Below, piece by piece: positions 24,368 through 42,767 of a DNA stretch of 64,000 bases. Position numbers and translations under genes: made by a program. Each line of letters begins with the position of its first letter. Within the stretch, counting starts at the first letter, position 1. The notes below the pieces were generated by a model. That model worked only from the letters and a program-made list of their open reading frames with translations, was not told where the DNA came from and searched no databases. This DNA is from Tubulanus polymorphus. Taxonomy: Eukaryota; Nemertea; Palaeonemertea; Tubulaniformes; Tubulanidae. The stretch spans positions 2,888,501 to 2,952,500 of the forward strand of contig NC_134028.1 in assembly GCF_964204645.1 (NCBI RefSeq), given 5' to 3'.

Positions 24368-26917
24368 ATGCCAAAGTCTGGTCGAAATAGTCGTCATGCG
24401 AGCAAATCATCATCCTCGTCGTCGAGTAGCGACAGCGATTCCGATTCATCGGATTCCTCTACGTCGACTTTACCGATGCCAACGCCGCCCGATGGCGGGT
24501 ACGGATGGATCGTCGTTCTAGCAGCGTTCATCGCGAATCTCCTCGCGGACGGCGTCGCGTTCTCGTTCGGGGTTCTACTCGACGAGTTTCTCGATTATTT
24601 CAATGAATCGAAGAGTAAAACTGCGTGGATCGGTTCGTTGTTTCACGGTATTCCGCTCATCTGCGGCCCGATTTCGTGCGCGTTTATAAACAAGTTCGGC
24701 TGTCGTAAAGTCTGCATCGCCGGAGGCTTCGTATCCAGTATCGGGTTTATTTTGAGTTTTTTCTCGCCGAATATTGATTTCTTATGCTTTTCGTTCGGCA
24801 TACTCGCCGGTTTCGGACTGTCGATGGTTTACACGCCAGCCGTAGTCATCGTCGCGTTTTACTTCGAAAAACGGCGAGCATTCGCATCGGGGCTATCGGT
24901 ATCGGGTAGCGGTATCGGCGCCGTCATCTTCGCGCCCTTATGCGAGAAGCTGATCGAATGGTACGGCTGGCGCGGTACGCTATGGATCATCGGCGGTTTG
25001 ATGTTACATTTCATCATCTGCGGCGCGTTGTATCGACCGCTCGAAACGAAACGCGAACGAAAACGTCGTAAGCTGATGCGATCGTTGGATCGGTTGTCAC
25101 GTTTGCGAAACGAGTCGAGCAACAAATCGGAATCGAGCTCCGAAAGTTTAAACGACGGCAGCTATCATAAGAAAAACCACCGGCGACGATTACTACGTCA
25201 ATTCAGCGAACCTCTACATCATTCCCTTATTACATTTCCGACATTCATGAAGGCGTCTGCTCAAAATCATCCGAAACAATCGAAAAGCGATAACGTCATC
25301 GACGACATGACTTCGAATTCCAAGATACCCGACGGTGAAGATTCGCAAAAATTTTCCGTAAAGGCGAATTCGGTATCGTGTATCGACAATCCTGAAACGA
25401 CGGACACTCCTGAATCGACGTTATCCGATCCGGTCGTCATTCTTATAAATGGTGCTAGAAAACCCGAGGATCAGGCGCTTCCTGACAACGATCTGATGAT
25501 TAACTTTGCGAACAGTAACTCGGATACGGCTGGTCAAACCGTCGATGCGCCCGCAATCGATGAAATAAATACGTTAAACGATGCGACAACGTTACACAAT
25601 AATAAATCTAACGGTCACCATCACCATCGAAAGACAAGCGCGACGAAACGAGATGAGAGTCAATTTTTACCGCTGTACCGTCGAGATATATTCTACCGCG
25701 GTAGTTTACTACGATTGTCATCGATACGCGATCAGGTGACCAGTCACAGCTGTCCGAATGTCTACCAAATGCACGACGATGACTCGTCGTCGAGCGATGA
25801 CAGCAGCGACGGTAAACCGTGTCGATGTCACGGGCGAAAACACATCCGAAACGTCATCCGCGAAATGCTCGATATCACCATCTTAAAGAATCCACTCTAC
25901 TTGTTATTGTTCATTTCGAATTTTATTTTGTATATGTGGTTCGATATTGCCTATTTTTTCTTGCCGAACTACGCGACCGAGCTCGGTGTATCGGACCAGC
26001 GAGCCGCGATGGCGATATCGATAACCGGTATCGCTAATATGTTAGGACAGATCTTTTTCGGGGTGATCGGAGATCGTCCGGAGTTGAACACGGCGTATGT
26101 GTATGGTGCTGCTACCGCTGTCTGCGGTGTCGCCTCGTTATTCGTCCCTTTTTGCCGAGAGTTTATTAGTATTTGGGTATATAGTGCAGTATTCGGCTTC
26201 TTCATCGGAGCCAACTATTCTCTTGTCTCCGTGATTATTGTGAAAGCGCTGCTTTCACTGGAAAAACTAACAAATGCTTATGGCATAATAATGTGCGGTC
26301 AGGGTGTTGCAAATCTAATCGGACCTCCTTTGGCTGGTGAGTGACTTCTTATCCCCGATGCTTTAACCCTTTCGGTGTATCTACTCCGCAGTGCGATGTA
26401 TAAATCAGTGATGGACGTTGCTAGTGCACTGCACCGCTGTTTATTGATGTTATCAGTAATTACATTTTATATACCTGGTATATTGAAAATTGGCAGCACC
26501 TGTCAAACATAGCAAATTGTTGGTAAATAATGATACATGGTATTGCTGTTTAGACGCGTATAGCGGTTGCCCGTTATTCAGCACACAGTACTAAAAGGGT
26601 TAATAGATGTCAGGGATGTAACCATTCAATGCACTTTCCTGTAATCATAAACTGTATACTTTGTTTCAATTTCAGGATACCTGTACGACATCACTGGTAA
26701 CTACACGGCTACGTTTGTCTGCGGTGGAGTATGGATATTCATCTCTGGAGTTATGTTGTTCTTGGTTAAACCGATCAAGATGTGTCAGAAATGTTGCGCG
26801 AAATATCGCTCGAAAGAATCTTCATCGACGATGTCGGGCTCGTCGTCCAGGGAAACAAACTTGCAGACGACTTGTGACATCGAGTTAAAATCTGCGAGTC
26901 GCGGAGTGGCTTTATAA
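24368..26917 (+). CDS. SLC16 family monocarboxylate-type transporter
   Basis: Two coding exons, 24368-26336 and 26676-26917 (G + GA joins as Gly), encode 736 residues. A serine-rich, acidic N-terminus precedes the MCT signature DGGYGW (about 42-47) at the start of TM1. Six membrane segments run to about residue 225, then a long, basic and polar cytoplasmic loop (about 226-490, with RKRRK and HHHHRK), then TM7-12 (from about NPLYLLLFISNFILY). TM12 crosses into exon 2 (FVCGGVWIFISGVMLF), followed by a short tail with cysteines. The family moves monocarboxylates or related small acids across the plasma membrane, often with protons. The sequence most resembles the MCT12/MCT14-like orphan branch, so substrate is not inferred. 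The 265-residue central loop is longer than in MCT1-4. The exon is codon-rich in CG dinucleotides relative to flanking DNA. Confidence 0.92.
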
Positions 26918-28342
26918 TTTGACCAGCATGCTTTTAGAGAAGCCTCGCATTGCATAGATGTATCCTGGGTGCATTCATTCCCTTCAAAAAGCCGCACAAA
27001 TATCAAATTTATCTTTTGTGTTTCTGTTTGACTTGCCTAGTTCATAACTTGATTATCATTGAATACATATACATGTGTATATTTATGTATTGTCCTCTCC
27101 TAAAGTTCTGTTGCTCAGGATATTAATAGTTGAGTCGTATTTTTCCTGTTGAAAAACTTCAGGAATTGCATGGTTATGTACTACGTGCAAATGTATATCA
27201 TTGCCAAGAGCATGATTTACAGAATAAGAATAGTTGGACACTCTGTAAATACACTGGAAGCATTTAAGTTGAAAAAAAATTTTCTGAAAGTTCTGAATGA
27301 CCTACAATAAATATTACCGGTGTAGATACGGTTAAAGTTAAAAACTTGATGCCAGAGTCATACACTTATAGAAGAGCAAAAAGTGAAACTAATCTTAAGA
27401 CCTAAAATATGGAAGCTTGTTTTTCTTAATGAAATCTCTATCTTTACATCTTATTTCCACCAACAAAATCTGAAAAAGGAAATAATGTCATTTATTTTGT
27501 TTTTTTCTAAGATCTTTTTGTTATTTCTATGATATATTTTGCTGTGGGGGCTTCGTTTAGGTATGTTTTGAGCACTGAATCTAAAATTTGTGTATTTAAA
27601 TACACATCTGTATTAAATGACCAAAATCTTAGAGATTTATATTCAAAGAGTTATTGACTATTTGTTATATTCATATGTATGTATGTATGTATGTACATAT
27701 GTACGTATGTATGTACATATGTACGTATGTATATACCTGATTTTTGTCTTAGTTTGAACTGTAAGTTTGTATATGTTATGTATTATGTATTTTATTACAG
27801 AGATATCAGATTGGATTTTTTGATGTGATGAAGTTCCACTCGACCGATAGAATGAAACATTTTATCACTCAGATCAGTTATTTTGACATTTGCTTCAATA
27901 CTCACATGCTCGTCAGGTCATATGTCAAATTCATACACACAGAATTTGTGAAGCCATATGACATATATTTTTGCATGCAAGGATTAGTCAGTGTGTGAAT
28001 ATATTCTATTTTGTGCTCTTGAGTTAATTCTTTTTTCTCTATGAATATACGATAACTTGCCATGCATGTTCAGCATGTACCCTGCGTATTTAAATTGCTT
28101 TTAATTTGAGAAGACCTATAGTGTAAATTCTCCATATTGTACCTCACTGCCGCATAAAAACTAAGCTTATTCTCTTGCATTTATTGTATCAGTTTAGTAG
28201 TTTGATCTGATCACTGTAGTGTTGTGTTGAAGGCAAACTGATTTTAGTTGATTTGTTTGTGAGTGGAAAATGCTGTATGCACACGACAGAGTATTCGCGT
28301 ACTTGATTATCTGTTAATGTAATAAAGGTATTTCTAAATAAA
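26918..28342 (+). other. 3' UTR of the SLC16 gene
   Basis: AT-rich sequence without frames. It ends with two AATAAA hexamers at 28321-28326 and 28337-28342, which would give a 3' UTR of about 1.4 kb. It includes a TATG/TACG microsatellite at 27674-27733. The assignment rests on the signals and the absence of other exons. Confidence 0.55.
27674..27733. repeat. (TATG)n microsatellite with TACG variants
   Basis: About 60 bases of ATGT tetramers interrupted by self-complementary GTACATATGTAC blocks, within the predicted SLC16 3' UTR. Confidence 0.9.
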
Positions 28343-28397
28343 TATAACCAATTAATCGAAAATAGATTTGTGGTGTCTGTCTTTTCATCTTTTCAAT

Positions 28398-28450
28398 CAG
28401 AGGGTGGCCACTTTCTACACATTGACAAATCCCCCGAGTTTTCCCTGATT
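28398..28450 (+). mobile_element. hAT-like MITE fragment (left end)
   Basis: CAGAGGGTGGCCACTTT followed by a ccccgagttttccctga motif matches the left end of the GGTGGCCAC family. A right end could not be placed. A separate degenerate right-end-like stretch (tttccaggatcagtggccac) lies at 29320-29340. Confidence 0.45.
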
Positions 28451-29706
28451 TTTTCAAGTGATAACACAATTCATGCCGATATAGCTACGATCCTAATACA
28501 TCCACTTTTCAGGGATCTATCAAGATGCGTTTATCGCTTTTCATTGCTACTGAAACAACAGAATTGCTTTATGATGACGGCGATCGGGAGATAAAGCTAG
28601 TCGGCAGCCATAATACATCAAGTCATTTTAAATAGGGCGGGTGTGACAAGTTGGCCAAGTCAGCCAATCACTGATCGCTGTTCTACATGTGGATTCAAAC
28701 CACAAATTTCTTGAACTAGTTCATAAATTGACCATCACTGACCACCACTGACCAATTCAAACAAAAAAAATCAAAGCCAGGTGAATGGTACATTTTACAG
28801 TTCTGTAAATACTCTCATCTGTACACAGACCACCGCCTAACGTTAGAACTCTGAAGCAAGTTATACATTTGCTCTAAAATTGTTGGTACAACTTTTAAGG
28901 CGCACCGGATTGGTCAGTCGTCCAAGATACATTTAAATTATTTCCAATCGAAGAAATTGGTTTTTAACAAATGTTAAAAAAGCATAGCCAGTGTACAGAA
29001 CTGTAGGCGAGGGCCCCACAAATTTTGGCCAAGTCATGATTTTTAAAACATTAAAATCCAAAAACGAGAATATTACGCATATCAACTTTTTTATTGCGTC
29101 TATAAGTCTAAAACTTTATGTCGACATATTTTCACACATACAACTCTTTAAATCCTGACAACTTAAGGTTCAGGCTAAGCACATTATTTCACACTAAGCA
29201 TATAAAAAGAACCACTATTTCTAAGATTGGTTGATAGAAGACTAAAAGACCAATTCATCCAGGTTTATATGTATATTATGCATATTCCCTGATTTGATAT
29301 TTCTGACATTCCCTCAAGGTTTCCAGGATCAGTGGCCACTGAGTCAGTATGATATAGCCAAATCGATGACCCACGATCTAAGAACTATTTTCCATTGCGT
29401 TACATTTGTTGGTGGTCTAACATAAAATGACCAAATCTGTTGCCAAATTCCCAAAATGAATGTCCTCTTTGAAAAAAGTATAAGTGGTAGTTTTCATTGG
29501 ATTTCAAGATGTGGCATGCGAGGTATAGGCAATTTGGTGCTTTTCGCTTTCCGCAAATGTCAATTGAATATCGCCAGGTGGCGTGTCTTTTCTTGGAACA
29601 GCTGAAGTAAACAACAATAATTAGAAAAAGTAATTGAAAGTGACTGAAAAAACGATCGAACTACTCATAATATTGACAGTGTTGGCGCACTTAGCTTCAC
29701 TTGACG
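28451..29706. other. Intergenic region upstream of PDPK1
   Basis: No coding exon recognised. It includes hAT-MITE-like debris (29280-29342). The PDPK1 5' UTR and promoter should lie in its right part. Confidence 0.4.
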
Positions 29707-32700
29707 ATGGTAAGCAGATTAAACCTTTACATTTCAATGATTGATAAGTCATCGACGTGGTCCTGAAAAAAATTTCCAATTTGTCATTTAAAATAGTCTG
29801 TTTTTATTCCGTTCACATAAAGACAATTCTGCGCCGAATATCCTGACCCTGTATACTCGTTTGGTATCACATTTCCGCAATATATGGCACTAGTGTGACT
29901 TAGGGTTAGACCTAAAGGAAAGGGTTAAAGGGATTGAATTTAAACTTTTAAACTATAGATGCTCCAAAATTTCCAACGGCAAAATGTCACAATCTTTTTT
30001 ATTGCAGTCGACAGCCAGTCCAGGAGATTCGGGCAGCGGCTCTCGACGGGAGAGAAATGATCCCCCAATAAAGTCATCATCTCCAGTAGCTACTAGTGCT
30101 AAGACCCCACACAAAAAGAAACCCACCGATTTCAAATTTGGCAAACTTATCGGTGAAGGATCATTTTCATCTGTAGGTATCAAGCAAATGTCAATCAATT
30201 GCGGGTTATTTAAAAGATGAGAAATTAGAATCTAAATTTGTTGAAATTTCAGGTGTTCTTAGCGAAAGAAATAAGTAATGGCAAAGAATATGCAAGTAAG
30301 AATTACCGACTTACCGACTTAACCTTGTCCTGTTTTGGCAGTTGCGATTTATTGATTGATACCTCATTATTGCGATGCTCCTTTTTCAGTGAAAGTTTGT
30401 GATAAAGCACAGATAATTCGTGAGAAGAAAGTCGCGTACATATCACGTGAAAAAGAAATCCTGTATCGTATAAATCATCCGTTCTTCGTTAAACTACATT
30501 TCACTTTTCAAGATACGGAGAAGCTTTGTATCCTTTTTTGATGATGACAAAATGTGAGCATGTACCCCGCTGTCACAGGGAGCATGTACCCGTGCTGTCA
30601 CAGGGAGCATGTACCCGTGCTGTCACAGGGAGCATGTACCCGTGCTGTCACAGGGAGCATGTACCCGTGCTGTCACAGGGAGCATGTACCTGTGCTGTCA
30701 CAGGGAGCATTTACCCGCACTGTCACAGGGAGCATGTACCCGTGCTGTCACAGGGAGCATGTACCCGTGCTGTCACAGGGAGCATGTACCCGTGCTGTCA
30801 CGGAGCATGTACCTGTGCTGTCGCAGGGAGCATGTACCCGTGCTGTCACAGGGAGCATGTACCCGTGCTGTCACAGGGAGCATGTACCCGTGCTGTCACA
30901 GGGAGCATGTACCCGTGCTGTCGCAGGGAGCATGTACCCGTGCTGTCGCAGGGAGCATGTACCTGCACTGTCACAGGGAGCATGTACCCGTGCTGTCACA
31001 GGGAGCATGTACCTGTGCTGTCACAGGGAGAATTTACCTGCACTGTCATAGGGAGCATGTACCCCGCTGTCACAGGGAGCATGTACCCCGCTGTCACAGG
31101 GAGCATTTACCCATGCTGTCACAGGATAATCAGGCACGGAGTTCATGTTATGCCATCAAGTTCGGTCATCATGGCATTATAGCGTTAGCTGCTGGATAGA
31201 AATTGCTAATTAACTTCATGAGTTATTGATTCTTGACAAGTTTAATCGACAGATTTCGGATTAAGCTATGCAAGACGCGGAGAGCTTTTAGATTATCTCA
31301 AGAAACTCGGTTCATTCGATGAACACTGCACTCAGTTTTATTCGGCGGAAATAATTCTTGCCCTTGAACACTTACACAGTCAAGGTATCATTCATAGGTA
31401 AATCAGATTTAATCATCAAGAAACAATCGGATATTTCTTTCGATAGCTAAATGACTGAAGTTTCGAAGATTAGTCTACATCATTGTCAAACACGACCGGC
31501 AATTATTTGATTCATCTTTGTATCTGTAGGGACTTAAAGCCGGAAAATATTTTACTGAATGATGAAATGCATATTCAAGTAACGGATTTCGGATCGGCGA
31601 AAATTATGGACGGAAATCAGCATTCATCGACCAGTTCATCATCTTCATCAGCGAGTCAATCTTCAGGTATGTTCGACCTTCTAATTATGTACGGCGGCTA
31701 CTGATCTAACAAGTGTAAAGTGATTTTGGTGATGAAGATTAGTGTAGATGCTAAAAAAAAGTTTGTAGAGCAGGCAGTAAAAGGATTATATATTTTGCTA
31801 TATTTTTCTAGCAGACGGTAATGAATCTAGCGGAGTAACTCGTCGATTAGAGCGTCGTAACTCATTTGTGGGTACTGCTCAATACGTGTCTCCTGAGGTG
31901 CTAAAAAGTCAAAGTTCTTATTATAGGTAAAATCTTTTCCACTTCTAAAGCAGGGTCCCTATAACTCCTTGATTCCTTTAAGACTTGTTCTAAACAACAA
32001 ATGTTTTAAACGTGCTTGAAACTCCTTTTATTTGAGCAAAATGCATGAAAATCCTTCAATTTTGAGAAATTGGTAATTAGATAGATATTTTAGAAGTTGT
32101 ACAGCAGACTACCCCTAATTGTGTACAGTTGAAGTCTGGATTTTTGTTATCCAATTAGGTGGTTACCGTATTAAAAACCAAGTTTACATAGTGTAAAGAA
32201 TAAGATTTGTTTACAAAACCAACAAATTTACGGTTTACCAAGATGAACAGTACTGATTAAGGATGAGTCTACGAAAGTGATGCAGACACTTCCTCAAAAT
32301 TAGAAATTTCCTTGTTTGAAACTGCTTGAAAACTTAAATCCAGAAATGACTGATCTGTTGGGACCCTGTAAAGCCACACTGTGTATTCCATGCGCGTATT
32401 AGCTTATTTTTTCTGTTTACAGTTCGGATCTGTGGGCACTAGGTTGTATAATATATCAAATGTTGTCTGGATTGCCTCCGCTCAGAGGACGACATGAATA
32501 TGAAATATTTCAAAAAATCTGTAAATTAGAATATGAATTCCCTGAAGGGTTTAACCCGACTGCCAAACATTTAGTGGAATCGTTGTTGGTAAGTAACTGC
32601 ATACGAGATTTGGGATTGATTTGAAAATAGATCGGTACATGGTCATGAGTTAATCGCCTGGCTTTTGTTATTTTAGGTGTTAGATCCAACAAAAAGGCTC

Positions 32701-33961
32701 GGTTGTGAAGAGATGGGTGGTTATCCACAACTGAAAAGTCATTCTTTTTATCATAATATAAACTGGGATCAGTTACCAAATGAGAAACCGCCTCAACTAT
32801 TGCCATACCTACCTGCTACTAATACATCCATGGAAAACTTATGGAGTGAATGTACAGTAAGAATATTTCAACATTCATCTAGCTATTTGTTAAAATCATG
32901 AAGTCTGCTCTTTTGTGGTAAAATGGAAAGGAAGTTTGAACCATAGATAACAATACAACATCGCACCAAGTTATAGCTAACGCCGTTCGAATAGTCTGAA
33001 CCAAATACTGCCACATTCATTTTTTGTATTTTCAGGCTGGATTTGATGATGTACAATACTCCAGATTATTAGGTATAGAGCTTCATGACTCTCGTAAATC
33101 TCAATCAGAGGAAAAGAGGTAATCAGTTAAAACTCATTTCGAAAAAACTCGCAAAATAGATTCATTAAATGCAAAGGTTTATTCGTTTTTTAGCTCGGAA
33201 CAACTCAACGCAAAAAGTGAAAGCAATGGCACGGATGTGAACAACAGTAATTTGAACCACGCGACAGAAAGCAGTAGTAGCAGCAGCAACGTAGCGAGTA
33301 GCAGTGGATTAACGACAGTCCAGGAGAGACACAATTTACTCGTTAAACAAGCGGCAGAAAATGAATATCATCAGTTTGTAGAAGGGAATTTAATCCTCAA
33401 ACAAGGTCTAGTCGATAAACGAAAGGTATTCTATTTATATCGTTACTAGTTTGGTGTTTATAATAAGTCACTACATTTTCTGTAAATTTTGCCTCGTATG
33501 TTTTCAGGGCTTATTTGCTCGCCGTAGAATGCTGCTCCTAACCGAAGGACCACATCTTTACTACGTCGATCCTGCTAATATGGTTCTCAAAGGTGAAATG
33601 CCATGGTAAGTCGGTGACCGCACTGTTGCTAGAATATTCAATCGAGCTCGTCAAGCAGCGATTAATTCAATATTTTAGGTCCTCTCATCTGTGGCCTGAG
33701 GCGAAAAACTTCAAGATATTTTTTGTTCATACTGTAAGTAATTCCATTCTAAATTCCAGTTGAAACATAACGCTGAAGTTAAAAGCTACGAATACATCTT
33801 TTGTTTTTCAGCCAAACCGAACTTATTACCTAGAAGATCCTCAGGGTTACGCGTTGGAATGGGTTAAACGTATTCGCGAAGTGAAAGACTATTATTACGA
33901 GGACAATACTGCTTCACCGTCTAATTCTCCGCCGACAATGTCTAAAACTACAAAATCTTAG
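29707..33961 (+). CDS. PDPK1: 3-phosphoinositide-dependent protein kinase 1
   Basis: Coding exons: 29707-29709 (ATG before GTAAGC, inferred), 30008-30172, 30253-30295, 30390-30527, 31253-31397, 31530-31666, 31812-31926, 32423-32588, 32677-32856, 33036-33118, 33194-33425, 33508-33605, 33679-33733, 33812-33961. Total is 569 residues (human 556). Seen in order: glycine loop GEGSFSS, Lys72, PIF-pocket region, HRDLKPEN (Asp166), DFG (184-186), T-loop [13 protein letters not shown] (Ser228, equivalent of human Ser241), [12 protein letters not shown], and a C-terminal PH domain (LVDKRKGLFARRR to WVKRI). The family phosphorylates the activation loops of AKT, S6K, SGK and PKC downstream of PI3K at the plasma membrane. 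Between DFG and the T-loop serine there are about 26 more residues than in human, rich in serine. The start exon is less certain: ATG at 29984, with the intron retained, is an alternative. Confidence 0.94.
30555..31126. repeat. 25-bp minisatellite in a PDPK1 intron
   Basis: About 23 copies of a 25-base unit (cagggagcatgtacccgtgc + tgtca) with few substitutions, starting only about 28 bases after the donor of exon 30390-30527. Because 25 is not a multiple of three and the unit has no stop in the plus frames, all three forward frames are open across it. These frames are not genes. Confidence 0.97.
31810..31814 (+). other. PDPK1: Tandem NAGNAG splice acceptor in PDPK1
   Basis: The acceptor of the exon ending at 31926 reads TTCTAGCAG|A. 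Using the first or second AG changes the protein by a single residue (Ala-Asp versus Asp) inside the serine-rich activation-loop insert, and both keep frame. Confidence 0.6.
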
Positions 33962-34049
33962 TACCAGTACTACCTAAAAAAAAACTATATTAGTTTCAAT
34001 TCGTAATTTATTATTTATCATCGATCGTTCAGTGTGCTGCTGTTGCACC

Positions 34050-34410
34050 ATCGCAGGGATTACGCCGAGAAATATCCGTTCATTTTTCGTTCCGCTTCTG
34101 GACATCCTCCTGTGTAGGGATTCGAATCTGATAGCTTTCAGACACTGCCATAGCAGAACTAAGCGACCATTCGTGCACTAGGACATTTTATACCATTGAA
34201 TACAGCATTTCATTTAGCCAGTAAATTCTACAGAAAAGAAGATGTCAAAAGGCAATCTGTGCACGAAAAGCTACACTACTTAATAAGGGTTCCGTACTGT
34301 GGCAGAATCTTGTAATGCGATCAGCTTCAAATCTTTATGAGGGAGGATATTTTGATTCGCGTTGCAGTGCCGTGTGAATGCAGATGAACAGTTTTAACTA
34401 ATAGTCAGGC
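34050..34410. mobile_element. Foldback repeat with two inverted tRNA-promoter-like arms (copy 2)
   Basis: This has the same arrangement as 17480-17890: a minus-strand arm with B-box-like AGATTCGAATCC (34118-34129 region) and a degenerate plus-strand arm (ATCAGCTTCAAATC, then GAGGGAGGAT). Inverted GTGCACGAA motifs lie between them. It falls in the 3' UTR of PDPK1, before the AATAAA at 34485. The arms are more diverged than in copy 1. Confidence 0.5.
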
Positions 34411-34484
34411 ACTCCTCACTTGCCTGGGATGCCTCTGCATTTCGATGATGATGTGCTATATACTATATCCATGATGATATGTAA

Positions 34485-34490
34485 AATAAA
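34485..34490 (+). terminator. Polyadenylation signal of PDPK1
   Basis: An AATAAA about 525 bases after the PDPK1 stop, with no earlier exact hexamer. The predicted 3' UTR (33962 to about 34510) would include the foldback repeat at 34050-34410. Confidence 0.5.
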
Positions 34491-34501
34491 TTTGTTTAAA
34501 T

Positions 34502-34680
34502 TATTCCCTGATTAAAGCTTTCTCTCAGTATGAAATTTACGTTTCTATATCACATGATAATAATATTTCGTGCAATGTTTCTTGTATTGTACAGTTTAAG
34601 GTTCTTCATTTAAGTTCAGGGAACGTCATCGATCAGATACTCATAACTATATGACTTGGGACCAAAATCAGGTTTTTCGA
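34502..34680. repeat. Duplicated block upstream of ACO2 (copy 1)
   Basis: It shares with 35769-35945 the ordered landmarks cctgattaaagcttt, tctcagtat, tgtattgtacagtttaaggt, gttcagggaa, cagatact and ttgggacc-aaatcaggtttt. Direct orientation, moderately diverged. Confidence 0.75.
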
Positions 34681-34985
34681 GGCTTTTGATGGAATATTGT
34701 AGAAAAAATAATCATAATTCGTCAAACTATTTATTGTTTAAGCTGTTTCCATCTAATGGTTGCTGCTTCCTTGTAAGAAATTACCGAATAAATGATCATA
34801 TTATTTCCGAATATTGCATATTACTTTGTTGTGTTTGTCTTTGGTTAAAGAATTGGCCAATTCATCGACATTTGGGAGTCAATTGTGCAAATATACTCGG
34901 GATTCGAACCTTCGAACACCTTCATTACGGGTACCTGTTACTACGATCTAACTGCCACCTGAATAGAATAAGAGTTCGGGTCGCT

Positions 34986-41432
<6,447 letters not shown>

Positions 41433-42767
41433 TCTTCTGTCCCGTCGTTATTTTCTTTCTCGCGTGTAAACAATTTATATAGAACTACCGCAATATGACA
41501 ACCAGCGAAATATTGACAACAGACTTAGAAAAAATCTGCATCGAATTTTTAATAGCGATGTCTAATTCTAAGAAATGATATGTTGAAAGAAATTTCGAGT
41601 TGCTTAAGCATATTTGACACGATGAAATGAAGTATTTCAATAAACCGCTTCCAGAAATTCTGTTTAATATATTATTATCGTATGGTGAAAAAGTTAGTAT
41701 CGTTAGCAAGTCAAATTGTCGCATAAACTAACAACTATACATGTGCTCAAAGCCTGTTAAAAACGTGCTAAACATTTGTCAAATTGTTTATTAGTGTATG
41801 TAATGACTAAATTAATAAGAGAAATTTCTATGAATACTGATCGCCTGATGCATGTGGATTTCTTCGTTACGATCTAACTACTTATTCTTATCGTCCATAG
41901 TTTCCAAATTCTAAGATCCGAACCATTAACGTTAGATAAACACATTAAAACTGTGCTAAAAACTTCTATATAGGATTATTAAGTACAAATCTGTTAGTGC
42001 GAGTGAAATAAGTATAACTCGATATGTAATTAGGAATATTGTACAGTTTGATATAACGTTAGTAGAAAGAATATCACACGATACATGTGTGACCAGGTGA
42101 TATGCACGTCGTTAGGATCGGTTCTAATTCTTGCAGTGAATGTTATGTTGTTTAGTTTGAGTATTCTGTTATTTAGGGTCCAATAGACTGGCAGAAATAA
42201 TGTGCATCCCTTATGTATAGAGACATACATTTGTATTAGACAATAATAAATGATTTTTGTTGACCATACATGATGTCTTATTAGTTCATTCATTAAATCC
42301 GTGGTATTGAGCCTGGTCTTGGAGGTGATAGAGCTACAAAGCGTCATTGGTTCCCTGTCCAACAGTCAAATTAAATTGAAAAACAACACGTCAGAAATAC
42401 AGAAAAGGCAATTATTTTATACTTCCAGTATTTATTATAATATCTCAAAAAACGTACAAGTTAACAAAATGTAACTATGAGCTCGCAGATGCAGGTGTAC
42501 TGGTACATAGATTGATTTGACAGCATTATTAGCACGGCTAGTTTAACGACACATGAATTAAAATGTCATACAAATTGTAAATAATTCAACATAATTATAT
42601 TCTATTTCATAACTGATCTAAATATAACAAATAACAGCACTATATTAATATCATTCTCGACTAGAATAGATGAAGCAACATGTAAGGAATGTTAAATGCA
42701 TTGAAAGCATAAGATATCTTTATATAAAATCCATGCAGAAATGTGTCTCATCTGTCTGCGATCACGA
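41433..42767. other. Convergent 3' UTRs of ACO2 and PLA2G6
   Basis: On the plus strand, AATAAA occurs at 41639-41644 and 42245-42250. On the minus strand, AATAAA (TTTATT at 42431-42436) serves PLA2G6. The two genes therefore end about 180 bases apart, or further if the first ACO2 signal is used. No other gene is seen here. Confidence 0.6.

Noticed and set aside
29984-30007. PDPK1 start at the ATG in 29984
   Set aside because: A strong acceptor (tttttattgcag) ends at 30007 and an upstream ATG|GTAAGC at 29707 joins in phase, so the ATG at 29984 is more likely intronic. It cannot be excluded.
30555-31126. CRISPR-like array
   Set aside because: Units are contiguous with no spacers, and the surrounding genes are clearly eukaryotic.
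30526-31199. Three long plus-strand open frames encoding Cys/His/Arg-rich repeats
   Set aside because: They are the three frames of a 25-base non-coding minisatellite inside a PDPK1 intron; the conserved kinase frame requires this DNA to be spliced out.
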